Shown here one piece after another: positions 1 to 12,995 of a stretch of 46,953 nt of DNA; positions within the stretch are counted from its first letter, which is position 1, and each line of letters opens with the position of its first letter. Source of the DNA: Acanthamoeba lenticulata. Taxonomy: Eukaryota > Discosea > Longamoebia > Acanthamoebidae. The position numbers and the translations under genes are program-made. The stretch lies in NCBI GenBank assembly GCA_002179805.1, contig NAVB01000075.1:1-46953 (forward strand), in the 5' to 3' direction. The notes beneath the pieces were generated by a model. The model searched no databases, was not told the DNA's origin, and saw only the letters and a program-made list of their open reading frames with translations.

Positions 1-1997
<1,997 letters not shown>

Positions 1998-2475
1998 GTC
2001 GTGTTGTTGAGCCGCTATCTTTTTGACAAAAAATGCCTTTATATACAAAAATGGCTTCTCTACTGCGAAAGAAGTGAGTCAGCATAGAGGATGACTTGCA
2101 GTTGATGAAGTGGCTATTAAAAAAGGAGCAGGCAAACAGAAATCGACAAAAGAAGATTGGGTACCTGCTGTAAAGATTGTGCTTGATGTAGCTTTGGTGT
2201 ATGCAGGTCGCTGTGTAGTGCAGGCTGAGTTGGTGCTTTCGCGAAGTTGCTGGAACTGTTGTCTTGTGGGGCCCACGTGATTGCCCTTCTTCGGTGTACA
2301 CAATAATAAACTTTCCTGCGAGGTTTACACCGCTTTGAGTAATTGTTTTCGGGGCACGGGTCATCTGGGATCAGTTCTTCCCTTCAGATCCAGTTTTGCC
2401 GCTCAAAACTCTTGGCGTTGTGGGATAAAGTCAGGTTTGAATTACTCTTCTGGCGCCAAATTTCTGCGGCAGAAG
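1998..2475. other. intergenic, divergent promoter region
   Basis: This is the gap between the RSPRY1-like start (minus) and the ubiquitin-like/IPT gene start (plus). It contains only short unconvincing open frames. It should hold both promoters and 5' UTRs. A reverse CCAAT (CCCAATCT) lies near 2155-2162, about 160 bases upstream of the minus-strand gene. No TATA box or other clear site was recognised. Confidence 0.5.
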
Positions 2476-3575
2476 ATGGAGGAAATCGCAACGGCAGAGA
2501 TGATGCCCATCTCGGTACACATTCGTGGCACAACTGCTCATCCGTCGCCCTTTTTAGAGTCTGTGGTTGATCTCTTGCTGCCTTCTTCTGCTTTCATCGG
2601 CACGCTCAAAGATGAAATCGCACAGCACGTCAAATCCTCGACCGAACTCTCATCCCTCGACACTCTTGCCTTGGTCCGTGCCTCCAAGGTCATCTTTGGC
2701 GGCTTCGTCCTCAATGACCCGAGCGCTACACTTGCCCAGCTCAACATCAGGGCTGGCGCCTCTCTCAATCTGCTCCTAGCGCCTCCAGCCACATTGCATT
2801 ACACACCCCTTCATCCACTCCCCACTGCCACGGCGACATCACTGCGTGCATGCTACCGAAGCGCGCTGCCGAGGATCGCCGAGCTGCAGCCCAACATGGG
2901 CCTCACCTTGGGCGGCCAGCGCGTCCTCATCGTCGGCTCCAACTTCACCCGCAACTGCATCTGCCGCTTTGGGCCCGTTCGCAACCTACCGCTCAAGTAT
3001 CACAGGTACGAGTCAGCTTCTCTCTTCCTCGTTGTCTACATTGCGGCCTTGCCTCACTCTACGACGGACGGCAGCGAGGAACTGGTTGAGGTGATCGCGC
3101 CGCCCCACCCCACAGGCGTCGTCTCGGTCCAGATATGCAACCCATTGCTGCCCGCCTTGCGCGCTCTGAGCCGGTTGACTTCAACACCAAGCCAAGGGCG
3201 AGAACAAGTTGAAGAGGAAGCGGCCGGAGCACCAACAACGGCGCAGACATCGGTTGACGTGGCCCAACCTCGGCCGCAGGAACAACAAGAAGAGGGGAGT
3301 TGGAGCAACGACGACGTGCTTTTCCACTACATCAGCAGGGAGCAGCTCGAGCGAGAGGTTCTGGTGCGAAACCGAAGCCACCAAGCTCTCCTCGTGCTCT
3401 TCTTTGCTTCTTCGTTTCTCATCGCTCTTCATCATGCTCGCCCCCCCAACAACGTCACGCACAGGTGCCGGCCGGCGCTGATACCTGCCGAGAGAAGATC
3501 GCCGAGGCCTTGTATGGGATGGGCGCCAGCAGCATCAACTACCGACGGGATGACGATGATGGATTCATGGGCTGA
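2476..3575 (+). CDS. ubiquitin-like + IPT/TIG domain protein
   Basis: Three exons, 2476-3005, 3075-3357 and 3465-3575, give 307 residues in an intact frame. Residues about 8-95 look like a ubiquitin fold: a beta-hairpin start, then LKDEIAQHV, then a repeated VIFGGFVLNDPSATLAQLNI segment like ubiquitin-like proteins. Residues about 130-200 read as an IPT/TIG immunoglobulin-like fold, with GGQRVLIVGSNF and later PPHPTGVVSVQICN. A Gln/Glu-rich linker follows, then a short Asp-rich end. IPT domains occur in transcription factors and receptors; with no signal peptide or membrane segment this protein is probably intracellular. Function is unknown. The 3' end is only 54 bases from the convergent DUF6625 gene. 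The start is the first ATG before the conserved part. Confidence 0.65.
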
Positions 3576-3629
3576 TGCACATCAACGTTTGTAAGAGAGC
3601 TTGGTGCAATCAAAAACGACCTCCATGAT

Positions 3630-5353
3630 CTATTCGCCCAAAGCGGAAGGTATGGAGGGTGTGGTGAGGAGGGGCACGATGCCTTCCCTGCCGTTCACCT
3701 TGAACACCACGGGGTGCGTGTGGGGTGGCGGCATCGTCATGTTCAACGAGTCCTTCTGCCAGCTGTACTTGATTTTGCGGAAGTGGGTGAACCCAATCGG
3801 GTATGGTCGGTCGGGATCACATCTCTGGCTGAAGGCACGTCCGCCTTCGTACTTGATGCGGCACACAGATGTTGTGTTGGGAAGCGCGTAACACACGCTG
3901 TACATCTGTGGGAGCCACGACAGACACGAGTGATTGAACTTGAGGGCCAGGGGCTCCCATGCTACATGGGAGAGATCCAACGCGTCCAGCGGAGCAGACG
4001 ACTTGAGCGGTGAACTGCTGTTGTCGGGGTTGGTGTAGTGGCTGATCACTGCTCGCTCAAAGGCCAGCGCTGCTGCTTGATCTCGAGGAGGTGAGACCAG
4101 AGTGCCATTGACCCAAAAGCGTGTGCCTGAGGCCAACATATCCTGCTTGCGTGTGTACAGAATCCGTACGTTGGCCTCATGAATGCGATAGGAGACGCAG
4201 CCCTCGTCGATATGACCTCGTGACACGTTAAGAGGTTGGTTTTGTGTGAGAATCTGCTCGCACAAGGTCCACAGGAGGTTGATCTGCCTCGTGTTCTTCA
4301 GGATAGTCAGCTGGCCTCTCAGGTACAGAGCCTCCTCTTGGCCCTCGTCAAAGGTGACGATGTCATAGTCACGCAACTCTTGAGGATCCAACCAGCCATT
4401 GAAATCACCCCAAATGACGTCGTAGTCCAGGAAGGCCCAATGGGTGTAGTCGCTGAGGTAGTCCTCAAACACCAAGCCAAACATGGCCTTGAGCGCCGTC
4501 AGCACTTTATTGCCGCGAGCCCTGCAACACCACCATGCACACCACACCCTTAGTTGTAGACCCAACCCCACACGCCAATGCTTGGGTTGGCCACTCCCTA
4601 TTCGTACGTCCAGATTTCAATGAGACCAGAGCTGTTGTTGGCCAGAGCGGCCTTTTCAAAGATGAGGCGCATGATGCCGCCCTGGGGCAGGGCAATCAGC
4701 TTCAGGCTGCTGTTGGCCGGGACCATGCCGGACCAGTTCCAGCTCCAGTGCTCGATGCTCTCTGTGCCTTCCTCATAGAACACGAGCCAATCGATCTCCA
4801 TCTCGGCAGAGGACGCACTGCGAGCAGGACCAGAAAAGGCCCAGTAGGGGAACCAAGCTACAAATAAATTTTTTTATTTTAGAAAATATACTAAAAACTT
4901 TAGAGATGAGGGCAAGCAGGGCAGGGACGTACGTTCAGGCTCTCCAATAATGGGCAGCACCATGGCCAGCCTCACCTTGTCCTTGCTTGTGGGCGCAGGT
5001 GGCTTGTCTTTGGTCTTCACTGGTGGCGGCCTACTTGGGGGCAGTGTGCTGTCGCTGACGCTGGTGCTGGTGCTGGGGCTAGTGCTGGAGCTGGCACTGA
5101 CGCTGGTGCTGGTGCTGGTGCTGGTGCTGGTGCTGGTGCTGGTGCTGGTGCTGGTGCTGGTGCTGGTGCTGGTGCTGGTGCTGGAGCTGGCACTGACGCT
5201 GGTGCTGGTGCTGGGGCTAAGGCTGGTATTCTCCGGGCTGACGTCGTCAGCCTCCATGCCCTTCATGCCAAGCTGCGGCAGGGTAGCAAACCCAAGCAGA
5301 AGGAAGGCAGCAACTAAGACAAGTATCAACACAAGCAGCGGTAGGTTCCGCAT
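3630..5353 (-). CDS. DUF6625 glycosyltransferase-like type II membrane protein, copy A
   Basis: Exons (minus) 4933-5353, 4608-4857 and 3630-4521 sum to 521 codons in frame. Residues about 5-25 are a single hydrophobic anchor (LLVLILVLVAAFLLLGF), followed by a Ser-Thr dipeptide-repeat stem. The lumenal part begins LAMVLPIIGEP...WFPYWAF, then IDWLVFY, then HWAFLDYDVIWGD. That layout (PYxG, IDWLxF, D-x-DVIWGD) is characteristic of DUF6625, a GT-A-like family; the DxD-like DYDVIWGD probably binds metal and nucleotide sugar. Several N-x-S/T sites fit a Golgi or surface location. The donor sugar is unknown. A paralogue lies at the right edge (45856 onward). It is divergent from the polysaccharide lyase gene at 5776. 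Confidence 0.75.
5088..5200 (-). repeat. hexanucleotide repeat encoding Ser-Thr stem
   Basis: On the minus strand this is a near-perfect AGCACC tandem array within exon 1 of DUF6625 copy A. It encodes alternating Ser and Thr between the membrane anchor and the catalytic part. Such stretches are typical O-glycosylated stems; the array is likely length-polymorphic. Copy B's corresponding region lies outside the window. Confidence 0.9.
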
Positions 5354-5775
5354 CCTAAGCTGCTCGTTTAGCTGTGCGCTGGAGCAACCTTCACCTTCCT
5401 TCCTTTCACTACCAAAAAAGAAAAACGCGGAGATATGACATCGATCAGGACGGCGGTTTCTCGCCCCGCACCCAAACAACTGCAAAGCAGTTTGCTGCAT
5501 CAAGGCTGCCACACTTGTGCGCCAGGCGTGCTTAATGAAACGGTGAGAGGCCAAGCAGGTTTCACAACACCGGAGGGAAGAAAGTGTTGTGCATGTGATG
5601 CACCACCGATTGGCGAATCGTGTTGGATAAGGATCCGGGCTTTCACAGCGCCACCGCGGTCTTTTGTGAAACTCTTCCGACTGGCCCAACTCAGCCAATG
5701 CCCTGTCACTACAACGCCTTATTGGCAATAAAAGCGTCTGCTTTCTCGACAGTTCTCACCTCCACCACCACTCAG
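5354..5775. other. intergenic, divergent promoter region
   Basis: This region lies between the starts of the DUF6625 gene (minus) and the PL6 lyase (plus). No convincing coding sequence was found; the open frames here lack support. A CCAAT (GCCAATGCC) is at about 5695-5703, roughly 75 bases upstream of the lyase start, and a reverse CCAAT (GATTGGCG) is at about 5608-5615. The shared promoter could co-regulate the two genes, which is an inference. Confidence 0.45.
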
Positions 5776-7294
5776 ATGAAGCACACAACGCTCTTGTTGT
5801 TCACCATTCTGGCCTTGGTCGCCGCCTGCCAGGCCGTGAAAATCTCCGTCAGCAGCGCCGCGGACATTGCCGCCGCCAAGCCTCAGCCCGGCGATGTGCT
5901 GCAGATGACGGCTGGCGTGTGGACGAACCAAGCGATCGTGCTCAAGGCCAGCGGCACGGCGGATCTGCCTATTAAGCTCGTCGGGTCGGACTCGGTCATC
6001 CTCACGGGCACCTCTACGCTCAAGATGAGCGGCTCGTGGCTCGTCGCGACCAAGCTTCACTTCATCAACGGCACCTCGACGTCCAAGGCCGACATCGTCC
6101 AGTTCCGCACGGATTCCAGCACCTTCTGCTTTAACTGCACCTTCAGCCACTCGGACATCATCAACTACAACGCCGCGAAGCCGAGCGTCGACTACAAGTG
6201 GGTCTCGCTTTACGGCCAGAAGAACAAGGTCTACAATTGCACGTTCAAGGGCAAGAACCACTTGGGCGCTCTGATGGTGGTGTGGAAGCGCAACGCGTCC
6301 GTCACGCCGGCCAACCTGATCGACGACCGTCACAGCATCTCCTTCAACCGGTTCCTTCAGCGCACGCCCGTCGCGGGTGATGACAACGACCAAGAGGCCA
6401 TCCGCATCGGCGACTCCTCGACCAAGTTTGACTCCAACACCATCGTCTACTCCAACTACTTTGAGGACATGAACGGCGAGATCGAGGTCATCTCGTCCAA
6501 GAGCCACGGTAACAAGTTCTACAACAACACCTTCGTCCGTTGCCAGGGCGGCCTCACCCTTCGTCACGCCGAGTACAACTCGGTCTTTGCCAACAAGTTC
6601 TACGGCCAGGTAAGTAATCCTCTCCTTAGTCCCACAGCTCGCAGGACGACCAGCAGGCTGATGCTTGTGCCCGATCCTTGTGCAGGACGTCGCAAAGACC
6701 TCTGGCGTGCGCCTGGCCTGGGGCGATCGGCACGTCATCTATAACAACTACTTTGAGGCGATCAACCCTGGCGTCGGTGAAGGTCTTCGTGGCGCCATCG
6801 TTCTGATGAACGGCCAGGCGGTCGTGGCCGAGAACGGCTACAAGCCCATCACCAACGCCTTGATCGCCTTTAACACCCTCAAGAACTGCCGCGTCAACAT
6901 CTTGTTCGCTGACCACGACGACAACACGGTCAAGCCGAACGGCACCACCTTTGCCAACAACATCATCCTGGCCAACCTCAGCGCGACGACCGCGTCCTCG
7001 CCCACGTTTGTCAAGATCGGGTCGTCCATTGCGGGCTCGACCAACACCAAGTGGGTCAACAACCTCATCTACTCCTCGGTGAGCTCGGCCGTGGCGCCGA
7101 ACACGGTGGCCAACGCTTGGATTATCCAGGACCCGCAGCTGGTCGACGGCTGGCGGGTGGCCCCCACGTCGCCCGCGGTGGCCCACGCCGCGAGCGGGTC
7201 GTCCTGGAACACCCTCGTGGACGAGGACATCGAGTTCCAGCCGCGCGCAAGCAGCGCCTCCGCGCGCACCATCGGCGCGTGGGAGTACCCGTGA
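5776..7294 (+). CDS. secreted family-6 polysaccharide lyase (alginate lyase / chondroitinase B type)
   Basis: Two exons, 5776-6609 and 6686-7294, give 480 residues. An N-terminal signal peptide (LLLFTILALVAACQA) is followed by a right-handed beta-helix rich in Asn ladders. The catalytic strip is complete. NGEIEVISSKS gives the calcium-binding acidic residues E235 and E237 and the likely base K242; LRH gives R263. The K-R spacing of 21 and E-K spacing of 7 equal those of chondroitinase B (E243, K250, R271), so an active enzyme is expected. PL6 enzymes cleave uronic-acid polymers (alginate or dermatan) by beta-elimination. The substrate here is unknown: bacterial or algal food, or a self-made cyst or surface polymer. 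The intron has a rare GTAAGT donor for this window. PL6 is mainly bacterial, so past transfer is possible. Confidence 0.88.
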
Positions 7295-7352
7295 TGTGTA
7301 TTTATAATTAATTTTTTAAATTTCAAAATATTTTTTTAAATTTCATAAAAAA

Positions 7353-8968
7353 TCAGTGCAAAAGGGTGAGCGAGGGCGAAGCCTTCTTGATGGCCTGCAC
7401 CCACTTCTCGCCGACGTCTGCGCCACCCCGCACGTCCAGCACCTTGAGCTGCCCTGCTTGCTTGATGGCCTACAACAAAAAAAAGAAAAAAAAAGAAAAA
7501 AAACCAACGTCAGTCTCCACGAGCAAGGCTCGCGAGCGGCCGCAGCGCACCTGAACGAGCCCCTTCTTGGACCAGGCCACGCCGGGGCAGTCGCGCGCGC
7601 AGAGCCGCTCCAGACGAGGACAGTGGGTCAGGAGCGAGATGACGGCCGCGCTCGTCACGGCCCGGCAGCCGTCGAGCCGGATCCGCCGCAGCCTCGTGTT
7701 GCTGGTGGCCACCAAGTCCCCTCCTCCTCCGGCGGAGCTCCCGCCGGCCGCCGCGGCGGCCGACGCCACGATCTGGCCCAGCACCAGGTCGGTGACCTGG
7801 ACGCACTGGGCCAGGTCCACCTCCTCGGGGAACACCTGGCGCGTCGTCTCCGCAGCGCTGGTGCCGCTCCGGGGCTTGCTCGAGCCGGGCGGCTGCTTGT
7901 CCGCGTGGCCGCCCCGCTTCCTGGCCGGGCTGCTGCCCGAAGCGTCGGAAAGCCCAGCCGTCGTCGTCGTTGCCGACGCCGCGCCGTCGGCATCGAGCTG
8001 CGCCCGCCGGAGGAAGCGCAGGAGCGACAGCAGCGCGCGCTCGGTCACGAGGTCGCAACCGGCGAAGCGCAGGGACGAGATGGCCAGGCCCGCCAGGCGC
8101 TCGTGGGGCATGTTGTCCAGCAGGCTCTGCAGGGTGAGCACCGCGTTGTCGGTCAGCACCTCGCCCGAGTCGGTGAAGTCGAAGCACCAGCCGCCGCCGC
8201 CGCCAACGCTGCTGTTGCTCGTTGTTCCATCGGCAGCCGACACCGACGAGGACGACGACAAGGACGAAGACGACGAGGAGGTCGAGAGCTGCCAGAAGGC
8301 CCGTCCGTCGCCGCTTTCGCCGCGTGGGCTTCCGCGCGGCTGCGACGCGCCGAGCTGGCTCAGCTGCTGCGACTCCCACAGGCCGACCACGTCCTCCAGC
8401 CTTTCCGCGCTTGTGGCGCCCGTCGCGGACGTCTGCTGCTGCTGCTGCTGTGGTCGTCGCTGCCACAGGTCGGGGGCCAACGCGAGGAAGCGCACGAGCG
8501 GGGTTGAGTGGTAGAGCATGCGGAAGAGCGCGCCCAGGTCGTCGCCCGAGCTCCGCAGGCCCGGACGCAGCACGTGCTCCAGCACCAGCTCACCGTGTCG
8601 CTTGTGCAGCAGCAGCTCCTCGAAGATCTGGGCGGCCTGGAAGAAGTCCTCCTGCCTCTGCGCGCGGGTCTTGGCCCGCAGCAGGTGCGCCAGTCCTGTG
8701 CGCCGCCGCTCGCTCATGAGCCCCACAAGTGGCAAGGGAAGAGGGCGTGCGAGGCGCGTACCGAGCTGCACGGTGATCATGTTGTCCTCTGGCCGGATGA
8801 TGGACGCCTTCTTAAAGTTGTCCGTCGCCTGCTCGCTGAGCGTCCGGATCTCCTGCTCCTCGGCCGACTTGACGTTGCGTCGGCGCGAGGACGGCGGCAC
8901 GGCGGGTGCCGGGTCGTGTCGCTTGATGCTGCTCTCGCCCTCGCTTTCGATGTCCGACAGGCCGCTGC

Positions 8969-8999
<31 letters not shown>

Positions 9000-9288
9000 G
9001 CCTTCGCCTTCGCTGCTGTCCCCGAGCTGGCCCGATGACGACAGCCTGATGCCCGGCGTCGTCGACGTCTTGGCCTTCAATCGCTTCCTGTCGCCCCCCC
9101 CCCCTCTGTGTGTCAGCCGCCACACAGACACGCACATGTGACTGTGGCCGAGGCCCGTACTCGAGGCGCAGCGCGAGCTCGTAGTTGCACACGCCCAACT
9201 GACGGAGCGCGCTAAAGTCGTCTGCGTTGGACTTCCACGCCTTGTACAGGTGCGTCTGTGCGCGGCCAGCCCAAGCGCTCATGAGCCG

Positions 9289-9352
<64 letters not shown>

Positions 9353-12300
9353 GGGAGGAAGGACGCGCGTACGCGAGCGTCGCGGAGGAGGCGGATGGCC
9401 TCGCGGGGCTCGGCCGTGGGGAGCAGGGCCGGAAGGAGAGAGGCGGTGCCCTCGTAGAGGGAGATGATGCTCATGTGCTGGGTGCGCACGTCAAACGACG
9501 CGATGTCGGCCTCCACGAAGCGGAAGCCCCACCTGCCGGACTGGAGGAAGTCGTCCCAGGCGTGCGTGGTCCACGTGAACTGCAGCATCTCCTGCAGCCG
9601 CTTCAAAATCCTGACCAGCTCCACGTTGAGGCCGAGACGGAGAAAAAAGAAAGAAAAGAAGGAAAAGAAAGGAAAAAGGGATGAACCAGACAAAGACGAC
9701 GTTGGTCATGTGACAGTCGGCCTGGGACTCGACGGGCGTCAAGCACCGCGCAAACTTGCGCAAGAGGGCGTGCTTGAGGGTGGGCCTCTGGCACAGGTAG
9801 GGCCCCACGCACGGGTACTTTTCCAGCACGGCCGCCGCCATGTCCAAGCCCTGGCCCACGCCCACGTCGATCATCATCATCATCAGCATCACCGTCTTTG
9901 TCATCATCATCGTCATCATCATCAGGCCAGGTCGTGCCTTGGGGTCGGCCATGTCGATGAAGTGGGCCGAGGAGTGGGTCCACCAGTGGAGCGCGGGCCC
10001 AAACGGGAGGTCCAGCAGGAAATTGGTGAACTCGACGATGAGGATGCGGTAGGGCACCTCGGACACGGCCTTCTCGTCCCGCATCTTGTCGCGGAAGAAG
10101 TGGCGGAGCATGACCTTGGCCACGCGCGCCATGTCCGACAGGAGGATCTTGCGTGGGTACGAGTTCTCGCACTTTTCCCGCAGACGCCCAAAGTGGCGCA
10201 CGCAAATGCCGTTCCTGCAGGGAAGAGCCATCATGGCTCAGCGGCGACATTCCAGGCATTCCTTCCTTTTAAAAAAGAAGGAAAAAAAGAACCTGTGGAT
10301 CTCCGAGGTGTAGTATTCGTCCTTCACATCGTGCCGCTTGTCCAGCTTCTTGCAGAACTGGGGGATGACCTCGTCGTACAGGTGGTGGCACGCCTCCTTG
10401 ACCTGTCGATCATGTTAGCGCACCATTTTTTATTATTAGTTTATTTATTATTATTATTTATTTTAAAGAAATAATTTATCGTTATTTTTCCGTGCCTCTG
10501 TGTTGTGGGTGTTCTGCTCAGGATCGGTGCGCTGCCACATGGTGTAGGCGTCGGACGAGAGAGGCAGGCGATAGCTGGCCACAAACTCTGGCCTGGGCCA
10601 GCCGCGACACCGGCGGATGAATGTCAGCCAGGCGTGCGAACCGAGAGACCCTTCTTCTTCGTACCGCAGCTGTTTGAAGAAGACGGAGCGAGGATAGTCC
10701 GGGTCTCTGTTGTCGTTGTTATCGCACAGCCGCAAGCAAGACAGACGTCAGGTCTATGATGCCTCCTGCAGGCGCACGCGAGCGGGCGTACCTCTTGTCC
10801 GGCATTTCAGGCGGGAAGCACCTGACGTGAGCGAGCGCAGCCGTAGTTGTGTGAGCCATGAAGGAGATGAGAAGACCAGAGGAGGAGGAAGAAGAGGAGG
10901 AGGAGAGCCTGTGTACCGTCCAAAGTCGACCACGTAGTAGCGACCATCGAGCCCCAAATGCCCTGTGGTGACGCCACCACCAGACCACCACCGACAATCA
11001 TCCAACGTCGGCTTCGTGTGGAGGAGAGCTGATGATCTGCAGTTGTATTGGGCCACGCATACCTTCAAGGTCGCCTGTAGATAAACGGCCACGAGCGCGG
11101 CGAGTGAGCTGCATTCCAGAAATACCAAAGAGAGCTAGGGGAGAGGAGGGCTTGCCCATAGAGACAAGGGGATCGTACCGGGAGTCGACACGGTGTGTCC
11201 GCAGACCAGATGTCGCTTGAGGTTGAGCTTTTGGCCCACGCGGGCGATCTTCTCCATCAGCACCGCGTCGTCGGCGTGCATTCTTCACATTCCAACACGG
11301 TGGGGTCAGGGGTGCCGGACTGCTGATCAAGAGAGCGCGGGCAAGGCGAGCGCACCGCTTGCCTCCGTCGGAAGAGCCGACCTTGAGAGTGTCCTTGTTG
11401 ATCGGCACCAGCGACACCGCCTGCCCATCACCACCGCCATAATCACCATCCCTCAAAGAGTGAGAAGTCTTGGGGTCCTTCGTTGCGTGCTGATTGTTTG
11501 CTTGCTTGCTTGTGAATGAGCCATGCCGCGTCGGTGCCTGGGGCCGTACCATGAGCCGGTAGCCGAGAAAGTCGATGAGGGCGATCAGCGGATAGTGGAG
11601 GCCGTCCTCTGAGGCCGAGATGAAGCGATTGATCCCACGTAGCTGCCCACCCCACCCCGCACATGACGATGAAGACCCCGACGACAAAGACGACGAAGAT
11701 GATGACGACGAAGGCCAACCACGCACAGGTCAGCCCAGGAGATCACTTGACGTGAGCATGGCAATGGTGATGATGATAGTGATGATGAGGATGCGTCATG
11801 GCCGGACCTCATTGGCGGCAGCTTTCATCGCGGCATCGTCGTTTCGCTCTTGGCCGCCGTACATCCACAGGAGCTGGCCCGAGCTCTGCGGGAAGGCGAC
11901 ATCGAGCGCGTACTTGAACATGATCCTGTGCGTGTGTCGCGACACAGAGCCAAAGAACACACGTTACGAGATATCAAATTTTACAAAAATAATAACTATA
12001 TTATCATAATAATATATTAATCTCAGAAAAAATTAAGTAATATTTTAAGCGCACCCTCTGAAGACGAACTTCTCCCCTCCGGCCTGCATGTACAGATGCA
12101 TCACTCGTCAGTTCGATCTCGGTAATGATAAAGAGGAGGAGCGGCTACGCGACACAACGCACAAAACCAAGGCTGGCCTGCGGCTTGATGGACTTCTCGT
12201 GCTCGGGCAGGTGCCGCTCGAAGATGATGATGCGCCCTGGGTCAGTGTGCACCACACGTGAACAAACAAAGGAAGAGACACAGCGAGAAGCAGACCCTCG

Positions 12301-12904
12301 AGTGCCGTGCGGTCGTACCAAAGGTGCTGGCTGCGTGGACAAAGTCACGCGCGTGCTGGCTGAGGAGCACGTATTTGTGCAGCGAGTCCTGAGAGGCCAT
12401 CCACCGCTGGAATCGCTCGTTGCTGGTGTCCGCGCCGTGCTCCCCGCTCGTGCTGCTACTGCTGCCCTTGCTCGCGTCCTCCGCGCTCGGCTGCTGGTAA
12501 GGCGTCTGATACGACGCATCAGCCTCGTCCTCGGCCGGGTCACTCCTTGCAATCCGCTCGATCGAGTTGGTGAGGCTCCTTGGCGCTGCGTGGTGTGCGC
12601 CCCCTGTTGGTCGCTGGGCAGCAGGCGACGTCGTGAAGTCGAGCACTTGTTCGTCATACGCCGACGTGGTGGAGGCAGAGACCTCATTGCACAAGACGCC
12701 GTAGATATCTTCTTCATAGGCGTCGAGCGGCAGGGGAGCATACGAGTGGGGAGCTAATCTGCCGTTGCCGTGTTCGTTTGGAGGGATCTTTCCTCCAGAT
12801 GGAGCACCTTGTTGGCTCTGAGGGGCAATTGCAGCGATGTATTCAGCAGCTACTGCCCCTTCATTCTCATTCTCTTCATAAAGGTACAGTCCCACCCCCT
12901 GCAT
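7353..12904 (-). CDS. CLU-domain protein with C-terminal leucine-rich repeats
   Basis: Twenty exons (minus) sum to 1,261 codons in frame: 12319-12904, 12168-12236, 12055-12103, 11808-11925, 11550-11642, 11356-11420, 11179-11282, 11063-11074, 10917-10962, 10792-10821, 10665-10706, 10496-10592, 10293-10402, 9938-10214, 9687-9850, 9373-9610, 9161-9255, 8762-9087, 7551-8695 and 7353-7469. After a disordered N-terminus of about 200 residues comes a CLU core: ELRGIN, SEDGLHYPLIALID, VPINKDTLKVGSSDGGK, GDLEGHLGLDGRYYVVDFGR, CFPPEMP, RPEFVASY. CLU proteins bind mRNAs for mitochondrial proteins and position mitochondria. TPR-like helices follow, a Gly/Ser linker, then Cys-type leucine-rich repeats (LRRIRLDGC, CPRLERLCARDC). 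Canonical CLU proteins lack such LRRs. Start 12904 is the ATG nearest the conserved frame; an upstream in-frame codon near 12958 is possible. Confidence 0.75.
9284..9352. repeat. (TGCG)n tetranucleotide array in an intron
   Basis: About fifteen copies of TGCG (ACGC on the gene strand) fill most of the CLU-gene intron at 9256-9372. Alternating purine-pyrimidine tracts of this kind can adopt Z-DNA. There is no coding role. Confidence 0.9.
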
Positions 12905-12995
12905 GTTGCAGTGTTGCTTGCTCCTCACAGCAACAGGCCAAGGTAAAAATGTCAACAATATTTATTTCTTTATTTCTTTGTATCCAAATATCCAT

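Noticed and set aside
2079..2364. minus-strand frames upstream of the RSPRY1-like gene
   Set aside because: Low-quality sequence with no family resemblance; better explained as promoter and 5' UTR.
5719..6738. 339-codon minus-strand frame over the lyase
   Set aside because: It overlaps PL6 coding sequence with intact catalytic motifs on the other strand.
7356..8507. 383-codon plus-strand frame
   Set aside because: It is antisense to the LRR end of the CLU gene; Arg/Ala-rich shadow.
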